A stretch of DNA of 64,000 nucleotides from Streptomyces griseicoloratus (GTDB lineage Bacteria > Actinomycetota > Actinomycetes > Streptomycetales > Streptomycetaceae). Shown here one piece after another: positions 1-8,640 of the stretch; the first letter of the stretch is position 1; each line of letters begins with the position of its first letter. The notes beneath the pieces are model-generated. The model was not told where the DNA came from. It searched no databases and was given only the letters and a program-made list of their open reading frames with translations. The stretch lies in NCBI RefSeq assembly GCF_014534645.1, contig NZ_JACVQF010000200.1:490582-554581 (forward strand), written 5' to 3'. A program made the position numbers and the translations under genes.

Positions 1-308
1 CGCTCGTCGACGGGGCCACCCCCACCCAGCGGTTCCGGCACATCCTGCTCCCCCAGCTGATGCCGGTCATCGCCCTGCTGTGCGTCCTGCGGTTCATCAT
101 GACGTTCAACAAGTTCGACGACGTCTACCTGCTCACCGGGGGCGGCGCGGGCACCGACGTGGCGGCCGTGCGCGTCTACGACTTCCTGACCGCCCGCTAC
201 GACGTGGGGGCCGCCGCCGCCCAGGCCCTGGTCCTGGCCGTCTCGCTCATGATCCTGCTGGGCTGCTACTTCAAGTTCTTCGGCAACAAGGTCCAGGAGG
301 AGTCGTGA
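1..308 (+). CDS. Sugar ABC transporter permease, 3' part (cut by window edge)
   Basis: About 101 C-terminal residues of an inner-membrane permease of a binding-protein-dependent (MalF/UgpA-type) sugar importer; the reading frame is open from base 3. The visible start holds the second half of the EAA loop (VDGATPTQRFRHILLPQL), which docks on the ATPase. After it come a helix, a GG(G)-rich periplasmic loop typical of MalF-type subunits and a last hydrophobic helix near residues 75-95. The stop TGA shares its last base with the ATG of the next permease, so the two are translationally coupled. The binding protein is presumably upstream, outside the window. Substrate cannot be told from this fragment. 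Confidence 0.9.
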   Translation, partial: LVDGATPTQRFRHILLPQLMPVIALLCVLRFIMTFNKFDDVYLLTGGGAGTDVAAVRVYDFLTARYDVGAAAAQALVLAVSLMILLGCYFKFFGNKVQEES

Positions 309-1174
309 TGACCCGCGCCCAGTTCGAGGAGAGGTTCTTCGGCGTCCTGCGCCGGGTCGTCATCGCGTTCCTCGCGGTGATCACCGTGCTGCCCTTCTAC
401 TACATGGTGCTGCTGTCGCTGAAGCCCATCGACGCGCTGCTGCTCGACCCGGGGTCCCTGTGGGTCTCGGCCAAGGACTTCACCGTCACCACCTACCGCG
501 ACGTGCTGCGCTCCGCCGACTCCGGCGGTCAGGGCTTCCTGAAGTTCCTGCTCAACTCCGCGCTGGTGTCCCTCGGCACGGTGGTGCTCACCCTGGTCGC
601 CGCCGTGCCCGGCGCCTACGCCGTGAGCCGGCTGAAGTTCTTCGGCCACCGCCAGGTCAGCGCGCTCTTCCTGGCCGTGTACCTGTTTCCGGCGACGCTG
701 CTGGCGGTCCCGCTGTTCGTCATCTTCGCGAAGATGGGACTGTCCTCCAGCCTGGTCGGCCTCGCCATCGTCTACGTCGCCCAGACCGTGCCGGTGTCGA
801 TCTACATGCTGAAGAACTACCTGGTCACCATCCCGTACTCCATCGAGGAGGCGGCGGCGCTGGACGGGTGCTCCCGGCTGCAGACGGTCCGCAAGGTGAT
901 CCTGCCGCTCGCCCTGCCGTCCCTGATGGCGACCGGTCTGTACGTCTTCATGATCGCGTGGAACGAGTTCCTCTTCGCCCTGCTCTTCCTCGCGGCCGAC
1001 CCCGACAAGTGGACCGTCTCCCTCGGCCTCGCCCAGCTCTCCAACGGGATCGAGGTGCCGAAGACCGTCCTGATGGCCGGTTCCGTGGTGTTGACGATCC
1101 CCGTGGTACTTCTGTTCTTCGCCGCCGAACGCCTGCTCACCGAGGGCCTGACCAGCGGCGCCGACAAGAGCTGA
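308..1174 (+). CDS. Sugar ABC transporter permease (MalG-type)
   Basis: 288-residue inner-membrane permease, partner of the preceding subunit. It has a first membrane helix at about 17-38, further helices at about 85-105, 118-142, 147-170 and 205-230, and a last one at 255-273. The EAA cytoplasmic loop lies at about 181-202 (EEAAALDGCSRLQTVRKVIL), the ATPase-docking motif of MalG-type proteins. The ATG was chosen because it overlaps the upstream stop by one base; the frame is open further upstream only as a shadow. No ATPase is encoded nearby, as is usual in Streptomyces, where one MsiK ATPase serves several sugar importers (family knowledge). Confidence 0.92.
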   Translation: MTRAQFEERFFGVLRRVVIAFLAVITVLPFYYMVLLSLKPIDALLLDPGSLWVSAKDFTVTTYRDVLRSADSGGQGFLKFLLNSALVSLGTVVLTLVAAVPGAYAVSRLKFFGHRQVSALFLAVYLFPATLLAVPLFVIFAKMGLSSSLVGLAIVYVAQTVPVSIYMLKNYLVTIPYSIEEAAALDGCSRLQTVRKVILPLALPSLMATGLYVFMIAWNEFLFALLFLAADPDKWTVSLGLAQLSNGIEVPKTVLMAGSVVLTIPVVLLFFAAERLLTEGLTSGADKS

Positions 1175-1177
1175 GCT

Positions 1178-2392
1178 ATGGGGGCCTCCATGATGACGTC
1201 AAGCCAGGTAAGCGCGGGAGAACTGCTGCAGCTGATCCGCAGCGGCCGCGCCAACACCCGGGCCGGCCTCCAGCGTGCCACCGGGCTGTCCCGCTCCACC
1301 GTCGGGCAGCGCCTCGACCTGCTCAACCAGGCGGGCTGGCTGCGTCACACGACCGGCACCTCCACCGGCGGCCGGCCGTCCGACCGGATCGTCTTCGACC
1401 CCACCCACGCCTCGGTCATCGCCCTCGACCTGGAGACCCGGCACGCCCGCGCGGCGGTCGTCGACCTCGCGGGCACCATCCTGGCCGAGCACACCGGTCC
1501 GATGGACATCAGCGAAGGCCCCGAGCCCGTGCTGGACCGTCTGGCGGGCTGGTTCCCGGACCTGATCGCGGCCGCCGGTGTGCCGCCGGCCCATGTCTGC
1601 GGCATCGGGCTGTCCGTGCCCGGTCCCGTCGACTGGGAGTCGGGCCGGGTGATCGAGCCGCCCATCATGCCCGGCTGGGACCGTTACCCGATCCGCGAGC
1701 GCCTGCAGAAGGCGTACGCGCACCAGATGGGAACCGGCCCCGAGGACGAGGCCGTTCCGGTCCTGGTGGACAACGACGCCAACCTCATGGCGCTGGCCGA
1801 GCACCAGGCCAACCACCGTGACTGCTCCGCCTTCCTCCTGCTGAAGGTGTCCACCGGCATCGGCGCGGGCGTCGTCATCGACGGCAACCTCTTCCGGGGT
1901 GTCGACGGCGGGGCCGGCGACATCGGGCACATCCGTCTGCACGACCGGCCCGACGCCCTGTGCATGTGCGGCTCCCCCGGCTGCCTGGCCGCCGTCGCCA
2001 GCGGCCGGGCGATCGCCAGGGAGCTGTCCGCCCTGGGCCACGACACCACTTCCGGACGGGACGTCAAACGGCTGCTCAACGAGGGTCACCCGGACGCCAT
2101 CCGCCTGGCCCGGGAGGCCGGACGCCGGGTGGGCGAGGTCCTGGTGACCGTCGTCACCCTGCTCAACCCCGGCGTCCTGATGATCGCCGGCGAACTCTCG
2201 GGAGTCCCCTTCCTGACCGGCGTGCGTGAGCTGCTCTACCAGCGCGCCATGCCGCGTGCCACCGCCAACCTCCAGGTCGTCACCTCGCGGCTGGGCGACC
2301 ACGCCGGGCTCATCGGGGCCGCCGCCATGGTCGTGGAGTCCCTCTACTCCCCCGCCCGCGCCGACGCCCGGCTCGACCGCCTCGCACGGTGA
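1178..2392 (+). CDS. ROK-family transcriptional regulator
   Basis: About 404 residues. The N-terminal winged helix (about 14-60) reads SGRANTRAGLQRATGLSRSTV, then a GGRPS linker leads into the ROK sugar-kinase-like domain. That domain has a VDNDANLMALAEH segment near 195 and the zinc-binding CMCGSPGC motif near 262-269. Such proteins are usually repressors whose DNA binding is released by a sugar or sugar phosphate. The first ATG is 4 bases after the permease stop; ATGs at 1190 and 1193 are better spaced from the GGGGG at 1181-1184 and may be the true start. Its place inside the transporter operon suggests local control of sugar uptake. Confidence 0.9.
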   Translation: MGASMMTSSQVSAGELLQLIRSGRANTRAGLQRATGLSRSTVGQRLDLLNQAGWLRHTTGTSTGGRPSDRIVFDPTHASVIALDLETRHARAAVVDLAGTILAEHTGPMDISEGPEPVLDRLAGWFPDLIAAAGVPPAHVCGIGLSVPGPVDWESGRVIEPPIMPGWDRYPIRERLQKAYAHQMGTGPEDEAVPVLVDNDANLMALAEHQANHRDCSAFLLLKVSTGIGAGVVIDGNLFRGVDGGAGDIGHIRLHDRPDALCMCGSPGCLAAVASGRAIARELSALGHDTTSGRDVKRLLNEGHPDAIRLAREAGRRVGEVLVTVVTLLNPGVLMIAGELSGVPFLTGVRELLYQRAMPRATANLQVVTSRLGDHAGLIGAAAMVVESLYSPARADARLDRLAR

Positions 2393-2425
2393 CCGCCGTG
2401 CCGCCCTCCCACAGACAGGAACACC

Positions 2426-3322
2426 GTGACCACTGCCTCCCCCGCCCCGTGGACCCACCGGCCCGTCGAGGTCGGGCTCGTGGGCGCCGGGCCCTGGGCC
2501 AGGGCCATGCACGCCCGCGTCCTCGCCGCCGGGCCGGAGACCCGGCTCGCCGCGGTCTGGGCCCGCCGTCCGGAGGCGGCCCGTGAGACCGCCGCCCCGT
2601 ACGCCGCCCATGTCGCCGCCGGCTTCGAGGAGCTGCTGGACCGCTGCGAGGCCGTGGCCTTCGCCGTTCCCCCTGCGGTCCAGGCCGAGTTGGCCCCGCT
2701 GGCGGCGAAGCGGGGCAAGGCCCTGCTGCTGGAGAAGCCCCTCGGCCCCGACCTGCCCGCGGCCCGCCGGGTGGCCGACGCGATCGCCGAGGCGGGAGTC
2801 GTCTCCCAGCTCGTCCTCACCAAGCGCTACCACCCCGCGACCCGTGCCTTCCTGGAGGCCGCGCGCACGCTCGATGTCCGCGGCGCCCGCGCCTGCTACC
2901 TCCACGGCGCCTTCCTGGAGGGCGAGTTCGCCACCGGCTGGCGCCTCGAACACGGAGCCCTGCTCGACCTCGGACCCCATCTGCTCGACCTGCTGGACGC
3001 GGCGATCGGCCCCATCACCGCCATCCGCGGCACGGGCGACGCACGCCGGTGGTTCGAGCTGACCTGCGAACACGAGAACGGCGCGGTGAGCCAGGCCTCC
3101 CTGTCCGGCTCGGTCGCCGTCCCGCACACCCTCACCCGCGTCGAGCTGTTCGGCCCCGCGCTCCCCCTCGTCTACGACACGGCCGGCATCGACCACGAGG
3201 AGTGCTGGCCCGTTCTGCGCCGCGACTTCGCGACCGCCGTCCGCACCCACACGCCGGGCCCGCTGGACGCCGGGCGCGGTCTGTATCTGCAGACCTTGCT
3301 GGAGCGGGCCGCACACCACTGA
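2426..3322 (+). CDS. Gfo/Idh/MocA-family oxidoreductase
   Basis: 298-residue NAD(P)-dependent sugar or inositol-type dehydrogenase. The Rossmann fingerprint GLVGAGPWA is near 15-23, and the family EKP motif (LLLEKPLG) near 101-108 supplies the catalytic lysine. A GALLDLGPHLLDLL segment near 175-188 carries the usual catalytic-site Asp and His. The protein is shorter than the common 330-390 residues, with a compact C-terminal beta-sheet domain. GTG start with a weak upstream ACAGACAGGA sequence. It follows the ABC permeases and ROK regulator on the same strand, so it probably oxidises the imported sugar or a product of it; substrate unknown. Confidence 0.85.
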   Translation: MTTASPAPWTHRPVEVGLVGAGPWARAMHARVLAAGPETRLAAVWARRPEAARETAAPYAAHVAAGFEELLDRCEAVAFAVPPAVQAELAPLAAKRGKALLLEKPLGPDLPAARRVADAIAEAGVVSQLVLTKRYHPATRAFLEAARTLDVRGARACYLHGAFLEGEFATGWRLEHGALLDLGPHLLDLLDAAIGPITAIRGTGDARRWFELTCEHENGAVSQASLSGSVAVPHTLTRVELFGPALPLVYDTAGIDHEECWPVLRRDFATAVRTHTPGPLDAGRGLYLQTLLERAAHH

Positions 3323-3513
3323 GCATTTCGTGCTCATGACAGGTTTGTTGACAAGTCCTCAACTCCCTTGTTCCGCAGTCACGGACGGCCGACGCTTGAT
3401 CACGGCCCGGAGCGGAACGCGATGCTCCCGGTCGTGTGCGCGATCACGCGCACACCCCCCACAGACGCGCGCCCCACCCGGGCGCGCGCCGTCCGGAGGA
3501 GGACTCCCTCGTC

Positions 3514-4722
3514 ATGGCACGACTGCGGAGCAAGAGATTCCGGTTCGCCGCACTGGCCGGCGTGGCCACCACCGCCCTCGCCGGCGGGCTCACCGCCGTT
3601 CCCGCCCAGGCCGCTCCCGCGGAGGGCACCGTCCTCGCCGCCGGTTCGCCGACGGCGGTCAAGGACAGCTACATCGTCACGCTCAAGAAGAGCACCGGCC
3701 TGAAGGCGTCCTCGGCCGCCGGCAAGGACGTCGTCGAGGAGTACGGCGGCACGGTGAAGAAGACGTTCCGGAGCGCCCTGAACGGCTACGCCGTCACCCT
3801 CTCCGCCACCGAGGCCAGGCGGCTCGCCGCCGACCCGGCCGTGGCCTCCGTCGAGCAGGACCAGCGCGTCCGCCTCGCCGACACGACGCAGTCCAACGCG
3901 CCCTGGGGCCTGGACCGCATCGACCAGACGTCGCTCCCGCTCTCCGGCACCTACACCTACCCGGACAGCGCCGGCAGCGGCGTGACGGCGTACGTCATCG
4001 ACACCGGCGTACGCATCACCCACCAGCAGATCAGCGGCCGTGCCTCCTACGGCTACGACGCCGTGGACGGCGACACCACCGCCTCCGACGGCAACGGCCA
4101 CGGCACCCATGTGGCCACCACGATCGCGGGCACGACCTACGGCGCCGCCAAGAAGGCGAAGGTCGTGGCGGTCCGGGTGCTGGACAACAACGGCTCGGGC
4201 ACGACCGCCGGCGTCATCGCCGGCATCGACTGGGTCACCGCGAACCACTCGGGCCCCTCGGTCGCCAACCTGTCGCTCGGCGGCGGGGCGTCCACCACCC
4301 TGGACAGAGCCGTCCGCAACTCCATAGCCAGCGGCGTCACCTACGCCGTCGCGGCGGGCAACAGCGGTGCCAGCGCCTCCTCGTACTCCCCCGCCCGGGT
4401 CACCGAGGCCATCACGGTCGGCGCCACCACCAGCACCGACGCGAAGGCCGGTTACTCCAACTACGGCTCGGTGCTCGACCTCTTCGCGCCCGGCTCCTCC
4501 ATCACGGCCGGCTGGCACACCGGTGACACCGCCACCAACACCATCTCCGGTACGTCGATGGCGACCCCGCACGTCGCGGGCGCGGCCGCGGTCTACCTGG
4601 CGAACCACGCCACCGCCACCCCGGCACAGGTCGCCACCGCCCTGGTGAACGGCGCCACGACGGGCAAGGTCACCAGCCCCGGTACGGGCTCACCGAACCG
4701 CCTGCTGAAGATCGTGCCGTGA
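3514..4722 (+). CDS. Secreted S8 subtilisin-like serine protease with I9 propeptide
   Basis: 402 residues. A Sec signal peptide occupies about 1-30 and ends in PAQA. An inhibitor-I9 propeptide follows (about 48-125, beginning DSYIVTLKK), then a proteinase K/aqualysin-type catalytic domain. The catalytic triad is visible: Asp163 in VIDTGV, His196 in GHGTHVA, Ser348 in GTSMATPHVAG, with the oxyanion Asn in AAGNSGAS. The frame is open 26 codons upstream, but the ATG at 3514 is preceded by GGAGGAGGA and begins a proper signal peptide. There is no C-terminal extension. Expected role: extracellular protein degradation. A strong hairpin follows the gene. Confidence 0.95.
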   Translation: MARLRSKRFRFAALAGVATTALAGGLTAVPAQAAPAEGTVLAAGSPTAVKDSYIVTLKKSTGLKASSAAGKDVVEEYGGTVKKTFRSALNGYAVTLSATEARRLAADPAVASVEQDQRVRLADTTQSNAPWGLDRIDQTSLPLSGTYTYPDSAGSGVTAYVIDTGVRITHQQISGRASYGYDAVDGDTTASDGNGHGTHVATTIAGTTYGAAKKAKVVAVRVLDNNGSGTTAGVIAGIDWVTANHSGPSVANLSLGGGASTTLDRAVRNSIASGVTYAVAAGNSGASASSYSPARVTEAITVGATTSTDAKAGYSNYGSVLDLFAPGSSITAGWHTGDTATNTISGTSMATPHVAGAAAVYLANHATATPAQVATALVNGATTGKVTSPGTGSPNRLLKIVP

Positions 4723-4767
4723 CACGGTGACACCATGACACGCTTCACACCTTCGGCCTGAAGCAAC

Positions 4768-4800
4768 CGTGCCCCGGGGCTCCCCACACCCCGGGGCACG
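4768..4800 (+). terminator. Rho-independent-type hairpin after the subtilase
   Basis: Perfect 11-bp arms GTGCCCCGGGG (4769-4779) and CCCCGGGGCAC (4789-4799) with a 9-nt loop; one more C:G pair extends the stem. There is no U tract, as is common in Streptomyces. It separates the protease gene from the next gene on the same strand. Confidence 0.75.
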
Positions 4801-4918
4801 TCCGCGCCCGGCCCCGCTCCGACGGGGTGGCGCAGTACTCCTCACTGGGTGTCAGGCAAACCAGGAGCAATGGGCATTCGGGTTGAAGGACCGAGGGATA
4901 TGCCATCATCCTTCCGTC

Positions 4919-6826
4919 ATGTCTCTCGCGTCTGCCGCCCCCGACCTGTCCGACCTGCACGACTACGCCCATGACTGGGCGTTGGTGGACGTGGAGACCT
5001 CGGGGCTCGTCCCACGCCGTGACCGGGTGCTCTCCGTTGCCGTGGTGACGCTGGGCCCCGACGGTGGGCAGACCGGGGAGTTCTCGACGCTCCTGGACCC
5101 CGGCTGCGACCCGGGGCCGGTGCACGTGCACGGTCTGACGGCCGAGCGGCTGCGCGGGGCGCCCACCTTCGAGCAGGTGGCCGAGCGGATCGGCGGCATG
5201 CTGCGGGACCGGGTCCTGGTCGCGCACAACGCACAGTTCGACTACGACTTCCTGGCCCACGAGTTCGCCCGTGCCGGCGTCCCGCTGCCGGTCACCCGAC
5301 GGCTGTGCACGCTCGCGCTGAACCGCCGCGTCGATCCGCCGACCGACGACCTGAGACTCGGCACGCTCGCCGCGCACTACGGCGTCCCTCAGGTCCGGGC
5401 GCACGACGCGCTCGACGACACCCGGGTACTGGCCGGCGTGCTGCGCGCCTCGCTGCGGGAGGCGGCGCAGCTCGGCCTGCCGCTGCCGCTGGTGGCCTGC
5501 CCGCCCCGGCAGGATCCGCGGTTCGCGCCGAAGCCGCCGAAGGCGGTGTGCGCCTTCCGCAATCCGGGGCGGCTCACGGCGGGCGGACCTCTGGTGCAGG
5601 GCATGAAGATCGCCATCACCGGGGAGACGCGGACCGCGCGGGCCGAACTGGTGAGCCGGGCCTCCGCAGCCGGACTGAACATGATGACGACCGTCAGCCG
5701 GCACACCAGCGCCCTGGTCACCAATGACGCCTCCACGGGCTCCGCCAAGGCCCGGCGCGCCCTGGCCGAAGGTGTTCCGGTCATCGACGAGCCGGCGTTC
5801 CTGCGGCTGCTCGGTGATGTCCGGCCCGGCACCCGCCACGACGGCACGAGCCCGCGGACCGCCGCCGGCCCGTCCGCCACCGGCCCGTCCGCCACCGCGC
5901 CCGTACCACCGGCCGTTCCGGCACCGCGCGAGCCGTCGCCCGAGGCCACCGGGCCTGCGGCGCGGACGGAACCGGAGGCGGCGCACCGCCCACAGCCCGT
6001 CCGGCGTCCGGCCAAGCCGCGCGGGCCGCTCTCCGGGCGGCGTGTGCTCGTGCTCGGCGGCACCCACCCCGACGCGGTGGCCGCTCGCACCCGCGTCGTG
6101 GAACTCGGTGGAGCCGCGGCCATCAACCTGTCCGCCGGTGTCACCGACGTCGTCCTCCTCGACGGTGGCCACGCCGACCGCCGCATGGCCCGCATCACCT
6201 CGTTGCTCCTGCCCACCCACGACGCCGCGTGGCTGATCGCCCCTGTCGTCGCGGAACAGCCCCGAGCCGGTGACCGGCGCGCGGCCGCCCACGTGCTGCC
6301 GTGCGGTGGCGTCGTCGACCTGCCGCTGCCCGACGGACGAGGGCCGGCGCCCCGTTGGACCGTCACCGCGTCGTGGGCGCAGCAGACGGTGTGCGAGATC
6401 GACGTGGTCGCCTTCGTGCTGGACGAGGACGACCAGGTCGCGTTCGACGAGGACTTCGTCTTCTACGGCGCACCGGAGAACCCGGGCGGCACGGTACGGC
6501 TCCTGAGCGACGGGCCGACCGAGCAGACCGTCAGCGTGGACCTCGCCACACTGCCGCCCTCGGCCCGCAAGGTCGTCGTCGCGGCCGCCATCGACGGTTC
6601 CCCGGCCTTCGGCGACGTCGGTGCCCTGCACATCAGCTCCGGCCCCGGCTCCAGCGCGGCGGCGCTCGTGCAGGCCACCCTGGACGCCGCCACCACCGAG
6701 CGCACCATGCTGCTCGCCGAGATCTACCGGCGCGGTGACAGCTGGCGCCTGCGGGCCGTCGGCCAGGGTTACGACCACGGGCTGGAGGCCCTGGCCCGGG
6801 GGTACGGCGTCGACATCGCCGACTGA
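4919..6826 (+). CDS. DEDDh 3'-5' exonuclease - BRCT - TerD fusion protein
   Basis: 635 residues in three parts. Residues about 15-180 form a DnaQ-type exonuclease with DVETSG (Asp24, Glu26), HNAQFDYDF and HDALDDTRV, the Exo I-III motifs with catalytic His and Asp. Residues about 220-300 (GMKIAITGETRTARAELVSR...) look like a BRCT domain as in polymerase epsilon-like or RFC-type proteins. A Pro/Ala-rich linker follows, then residues about 430-630 are TerD-like, with CEIDVVAFVLDEDD and a DEDFVFYG segment typical of its calcium-binding sites. The frame is open from 4769, but that start lies in the terminator hairpin, so the ATG at 4919 is preferred. It probably acts in DNA repair or stress response; the precise role is unknown. 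Confidence 0.85.
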   Translation: MSLASAAPDLSDLHDYAHDWALVDVETSGLVPRRDRVLSVAVVTLGPDGGQTGEFSTLLDPGCDPGPVHVHGLTAERLRGAPTFEQVAERIGGMLRDRVLVAHNAQFDYDFLAHEFARAGVPLPVTRRLCTLALNRRVDPPTDDLRLGTLAAHYGVPQVRAHDALDDTRVLAGVLRASLREAAQLGLPLPLVACPPRQDPRFAPKPPKAVCAFRNPGRLTAGGPLVQGMKIAITGETRTARAELVSRASAAGLNMMTTVSRHTSALVTNDASTGSAKARRALAEGVPVIDEPAFLRLLGDVRPGTRHDGTSPRTAAGPSATGPSATAPVPPAVPAPREPSPEATGPAARTEPEAAHRPQPVRRPAKPRGPLSGRRVLVLGGTHPDAVAARTRVVELGGAAAINLSAGVTDVVLLDGGHADRRMARITSLLLPTHDAAWLIAPVVAEQPRAGDRRAAAHVLPCGGVVDLPLPDGRGPAPRWTVTASWAQQTVCEIDVVAFVLDEDDQVAFDEDFVFYGAPENPGGTVRLLSDGPTEQTVSVDLATLPPSARKVVVAAAIDGSPAFGDVGALHISSGPGSSAAALVQATLDAATTERTMLLAEIYRRGDSWRLRAVGQGYDHGLEALARGYGVDIAD

Positions 6827-6845
6827 GCCGCGTCACGGCATGGAA

Positions 6846-6878
6846 CGGCCCGGTCCCGCCGCTCACGGGACCGGGCCG
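6846..6878. terminator. Bidirectional hairpin between convergent genes
   Basis: Perfect 13-bp arms CGGCCCGGTCCCG (6846-6858) and CGGGACCGGGCCG (6866-6878) with a 7-nt loop. It lies 20 bases after the exonuclease-TerD stop and 18 bases beyond the stop of the convergent L36 gene, so it can end both transcripts. Confidence 0.75.
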
Positions 6879-6896
6879 CAGGGACCGTGACGCTTC

Positions 6897-7019
6897 TCAG
6901 CCCTGGCGGGCCTTGAAACGCGGGTCCTTCTTGTTGATCACGTAGGTCACGCCCCGGCGGCGCACCACCTGTGCGCCGGGCCTGGCCTTCAGTGAGCGCA
7001 GGGAATTGCGAACCTTCAT
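6897..7019 (-). CDS. rpmJ: 50S ribosomal protein L36, Cys-free paralog
   Basis: 40 residues, [15 protein letters not shown] at the start, [19 protein letters not shown] later. This is the longer L36 type that lacks the CxxC...C...H zinc ribbon (no Cys at all). In actinomycetes such paralogs replace the zinc-containing protein when zinc is short and are normally repressed by Zur (established for the family). The ATG is preceded by GAGCGAGGAGATCTC, a good ribosome binding site. It is the second gene of a pair with L33 (26 bases apart). I see no AT-rich Zur-like palindrome directly upstream of the pair, so zinc control is inferred only from the protein type. Confidence 0.93.
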   Translation of the reverse strand: MKVRNSLRSLKARPGAQVVRRRGVTYVINKKDPRFKARQG

Positions 7020-7045
7020 GAGATCTCCTCGCTCCGGCCTGCCGT

Positions 7046-7210
7046 TCAGCGTTCCTCGCGGAAGGGGACGTGCTGCCCGGCCACCGGGTCGTACTTGCGC
7101 AGGACGAGCCGGTCGGGGTCGTTGAGCCGGTTCTTGCGCGTCACGTAGGTGACGCCGGTCCCGGCGGTCGACTTCAGCCGGACGACCGGGCGTGCGGTGC
7201 TGCGTGCCAT
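7046..7210 (-). CDS. rpmG: 50S ribosomal protein L33, Cys-free paralog
   Basis: 54 residues beginning [17 protein letters not shown], with [24 protein letters not shown], the L33 core. The two CxxC pairs of zinc-binding L33 are absent, so this is the zinc-independent paralog. ATG with GAGAGGAG 6 bases upstream. It leads a two-gene unit with the Cys-free L36. The pair probably supports ribosome assembly during zinc limitation and frees zinc from the Cys-containing versions; another L33 and L36 should be encoded elsewhere in the genome. Confidence 0.93.
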   Translation of the reverse strand: MARSTARPVVRLKSTAGTGVTYVTRKNRLNDPDRLVLRKYDPVAGQHVPFREER

Positions 7211-7308
7211 GGGTGCTCCTCTCGACCGCCGCGCGGCTGCGGTTCTGACCCGCGCATGTCAGTCGCCCCAGTCAACACCGTCCGCCGCCGGCGCATTCCC
7301 GGGCCGTT

Positions 7309-8640
7309 TCAGCAGCCCTGCCACAGCCGGGTCATCACCCGCACCCCGAAGCGCAGGCCCTCCAGCGGTACCCGTTCGTCGACGCCGTGGAAGAGGCGGC
7401 CGTAGTCGAGGTCGTGGGGCAGCTTCAGGCCCTTGAAGCCGAAGCAGCGGATGTCCAGCTTGGTGAAGGCCTTGGCGTCGGTGCCGCCCGGGTTGCAGTA
7501 CGGCACCGGGTGGCCGTCGGGGTCCTCGGCGCGTACGGCGGCGCACATGGCGTCGACGAGCGGGCCGTCGAAGGTGGTCTCCATCGCGATGTCGTGGTTG
7601 ACCCACCTCCGGGAGACCGAGGGCAGGAGCAGCGCGTCGATCGTGTCGATCAGCTCCTGTTCGTGGCCGGGCAGGAAGCGGCCGTCGACGCGGGCCGTGG
7701 CCTTCCCCGGGATCACGTTCGTCTGGTAGCCGGCCGAGAACATGGTCGGGTTGGCCGAGTTGCGCAGCACGACCTGCATGAAGTCGGTCACCGGGCCCAG
7801 CTTGGCCAGCTCGGTGTCCAGGTCCTCCGCGTCGAGGTCGACGTCGACGCCCTGGAGGCGGGCGGCCTCGGCGAGCAGGGCCCGCACGGGTTCGATCAAC
7901 CGGACCGGGAAGGTGTGGCGGCCGATGCGGGTGAGGGACTCGGCGAGGTCGGTGACGGCGTTCTCGTCGTTCGGGGAGGAGCCGTGCCCGGCCCGCCCGG
8001 TGGCCGTCAGCTCCATCCACGCCATGCCGCGCTGGGCGTTCTCGATCGGGTACAGGCGCCGGGTGTCGTCCAGGGCGTAGCTGAAGCCGCCGCCCTCGCC
8101 GATCGCCTCGGTGACCCCGGCGAACAGTTCGGGCCGCTGCTCGACCAGCCAGTGGGCGCCGAACCTGCCGCCCGCCTCCTCGTCGGCGAGGAAGGCGAGG
8201 ACGATCTCGCGGGCGGGCCGGGTGCCGGTGCGGGCGAAGTGCCGGGCGGTGGCCAGCATGACGGCCACCGTGTCCTTCATGTCGATGGCGCCGCGCCCCC
8301 ACAGGTAGCCGTCGCGGATCTCGCCGGAGAACGGCGGCACCTGCCACTCGGCCGGGTCGGCGGGGACGACGTCCAGGTGACCGTGGACGAGCAGGGCGCC
8401 GCGCGCCGGGTCGGCGCCGGGGATGCGGGCGATGACGTTGGCGCGGCCCGGGGCGCTCTCCACCAGCTCGGAGGCGATGCCCACCTCGGCGAGACGGGCC
8501 ACGACCCAGTCGGCGCAGGCCCGCTCGTCGCTGGTGGGGTTGGAGGTGTCGAAGCGGATCAGCTCCGCGCACAGCTCGACGACTTCGCGCTGCGCCTCCT
8601 CGGAGGCGGGGACGAGGGCGGTCGGGACGGTGGTGCTCAT
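7309..8640 (-). CDS. M20-family metallo-hydrolase (ArgE/DapE-type)
   Basis: 443-residue zinc amidohydrolase or peptidase. First metal site in LLVHGHLDVVP (near residue 90) followed by GRGAIDMKD, which holds the bridging Asp; catalytic and metal Glu in LADEEAGG; a dimerisation lid in the middle; PYCNPGGTDAKAF and a C-terminal His (RLFHGVDE) complete the metal shell. The frame is much longer upstream but only as a shadow. ATGs at 8643 and 8640 are both possible; 8643 overlaps the permease stop as ATGA, while 8640 is better spaced from GTAGGAG. Last gene of the DUF1177-NCS1-M20 unit, so it probably hydrolyses an amide or carbamoyl bond in the imported compound. Confidence 0.9.
   Translation of the reverse strand: MSTTVPTALVPASEEAQREVVELCAELIRFDTSNPTSDERACADWVVARLAEVGIASELVESAPGRANVIARIPGADPARGALLVHGHLDVVPADPAEWQVPPFSGEIRDGYLWGRGAIDMKDTVAVMLATARHFARTGTRPAREIVLAFLADEEAGGRFGAHWLVEQRPELFAGVTEAIGEGGGFSYALDDTRRLYPIENAQRGMAWMELTATGRAGHGSSPNDENAVTDLAESLTRIGRHTFPVRLIEPVRALLAEAARLQGVDVDLDAEDLDTELAKLGPVTDFMQVVLRNSANPTMFSAGYQTNVIPGKATARVDGRFLPGHEQELIDTIDALLLPSVSRRWVNHDIAMETTFDGPLVDAMCAAVRAEDPDGHPVPYCNPGGTDAKAFTKLDIRCFGFKGLKLPHDLDYGRLFHGVDERVPLEGLRFGVRVMTRLWQGC

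Noticed and set aside
1199-3337. 712-residue antisense frame opposite the ROK and oxidoreductase genes
   Set aside because: Composition is Gly/Val/Asp/Gln/Arg-rich as expected for the antisense of GC-rich coding DNA; no motif or ribosome site; both sense genes are well supported.
4769-4918. Earlier start for the exonuclease-TerD gene
   Set aside because: It would place the start codon within the terminator hairpin and add 50 residues unlike any exonuclease N-terminus.
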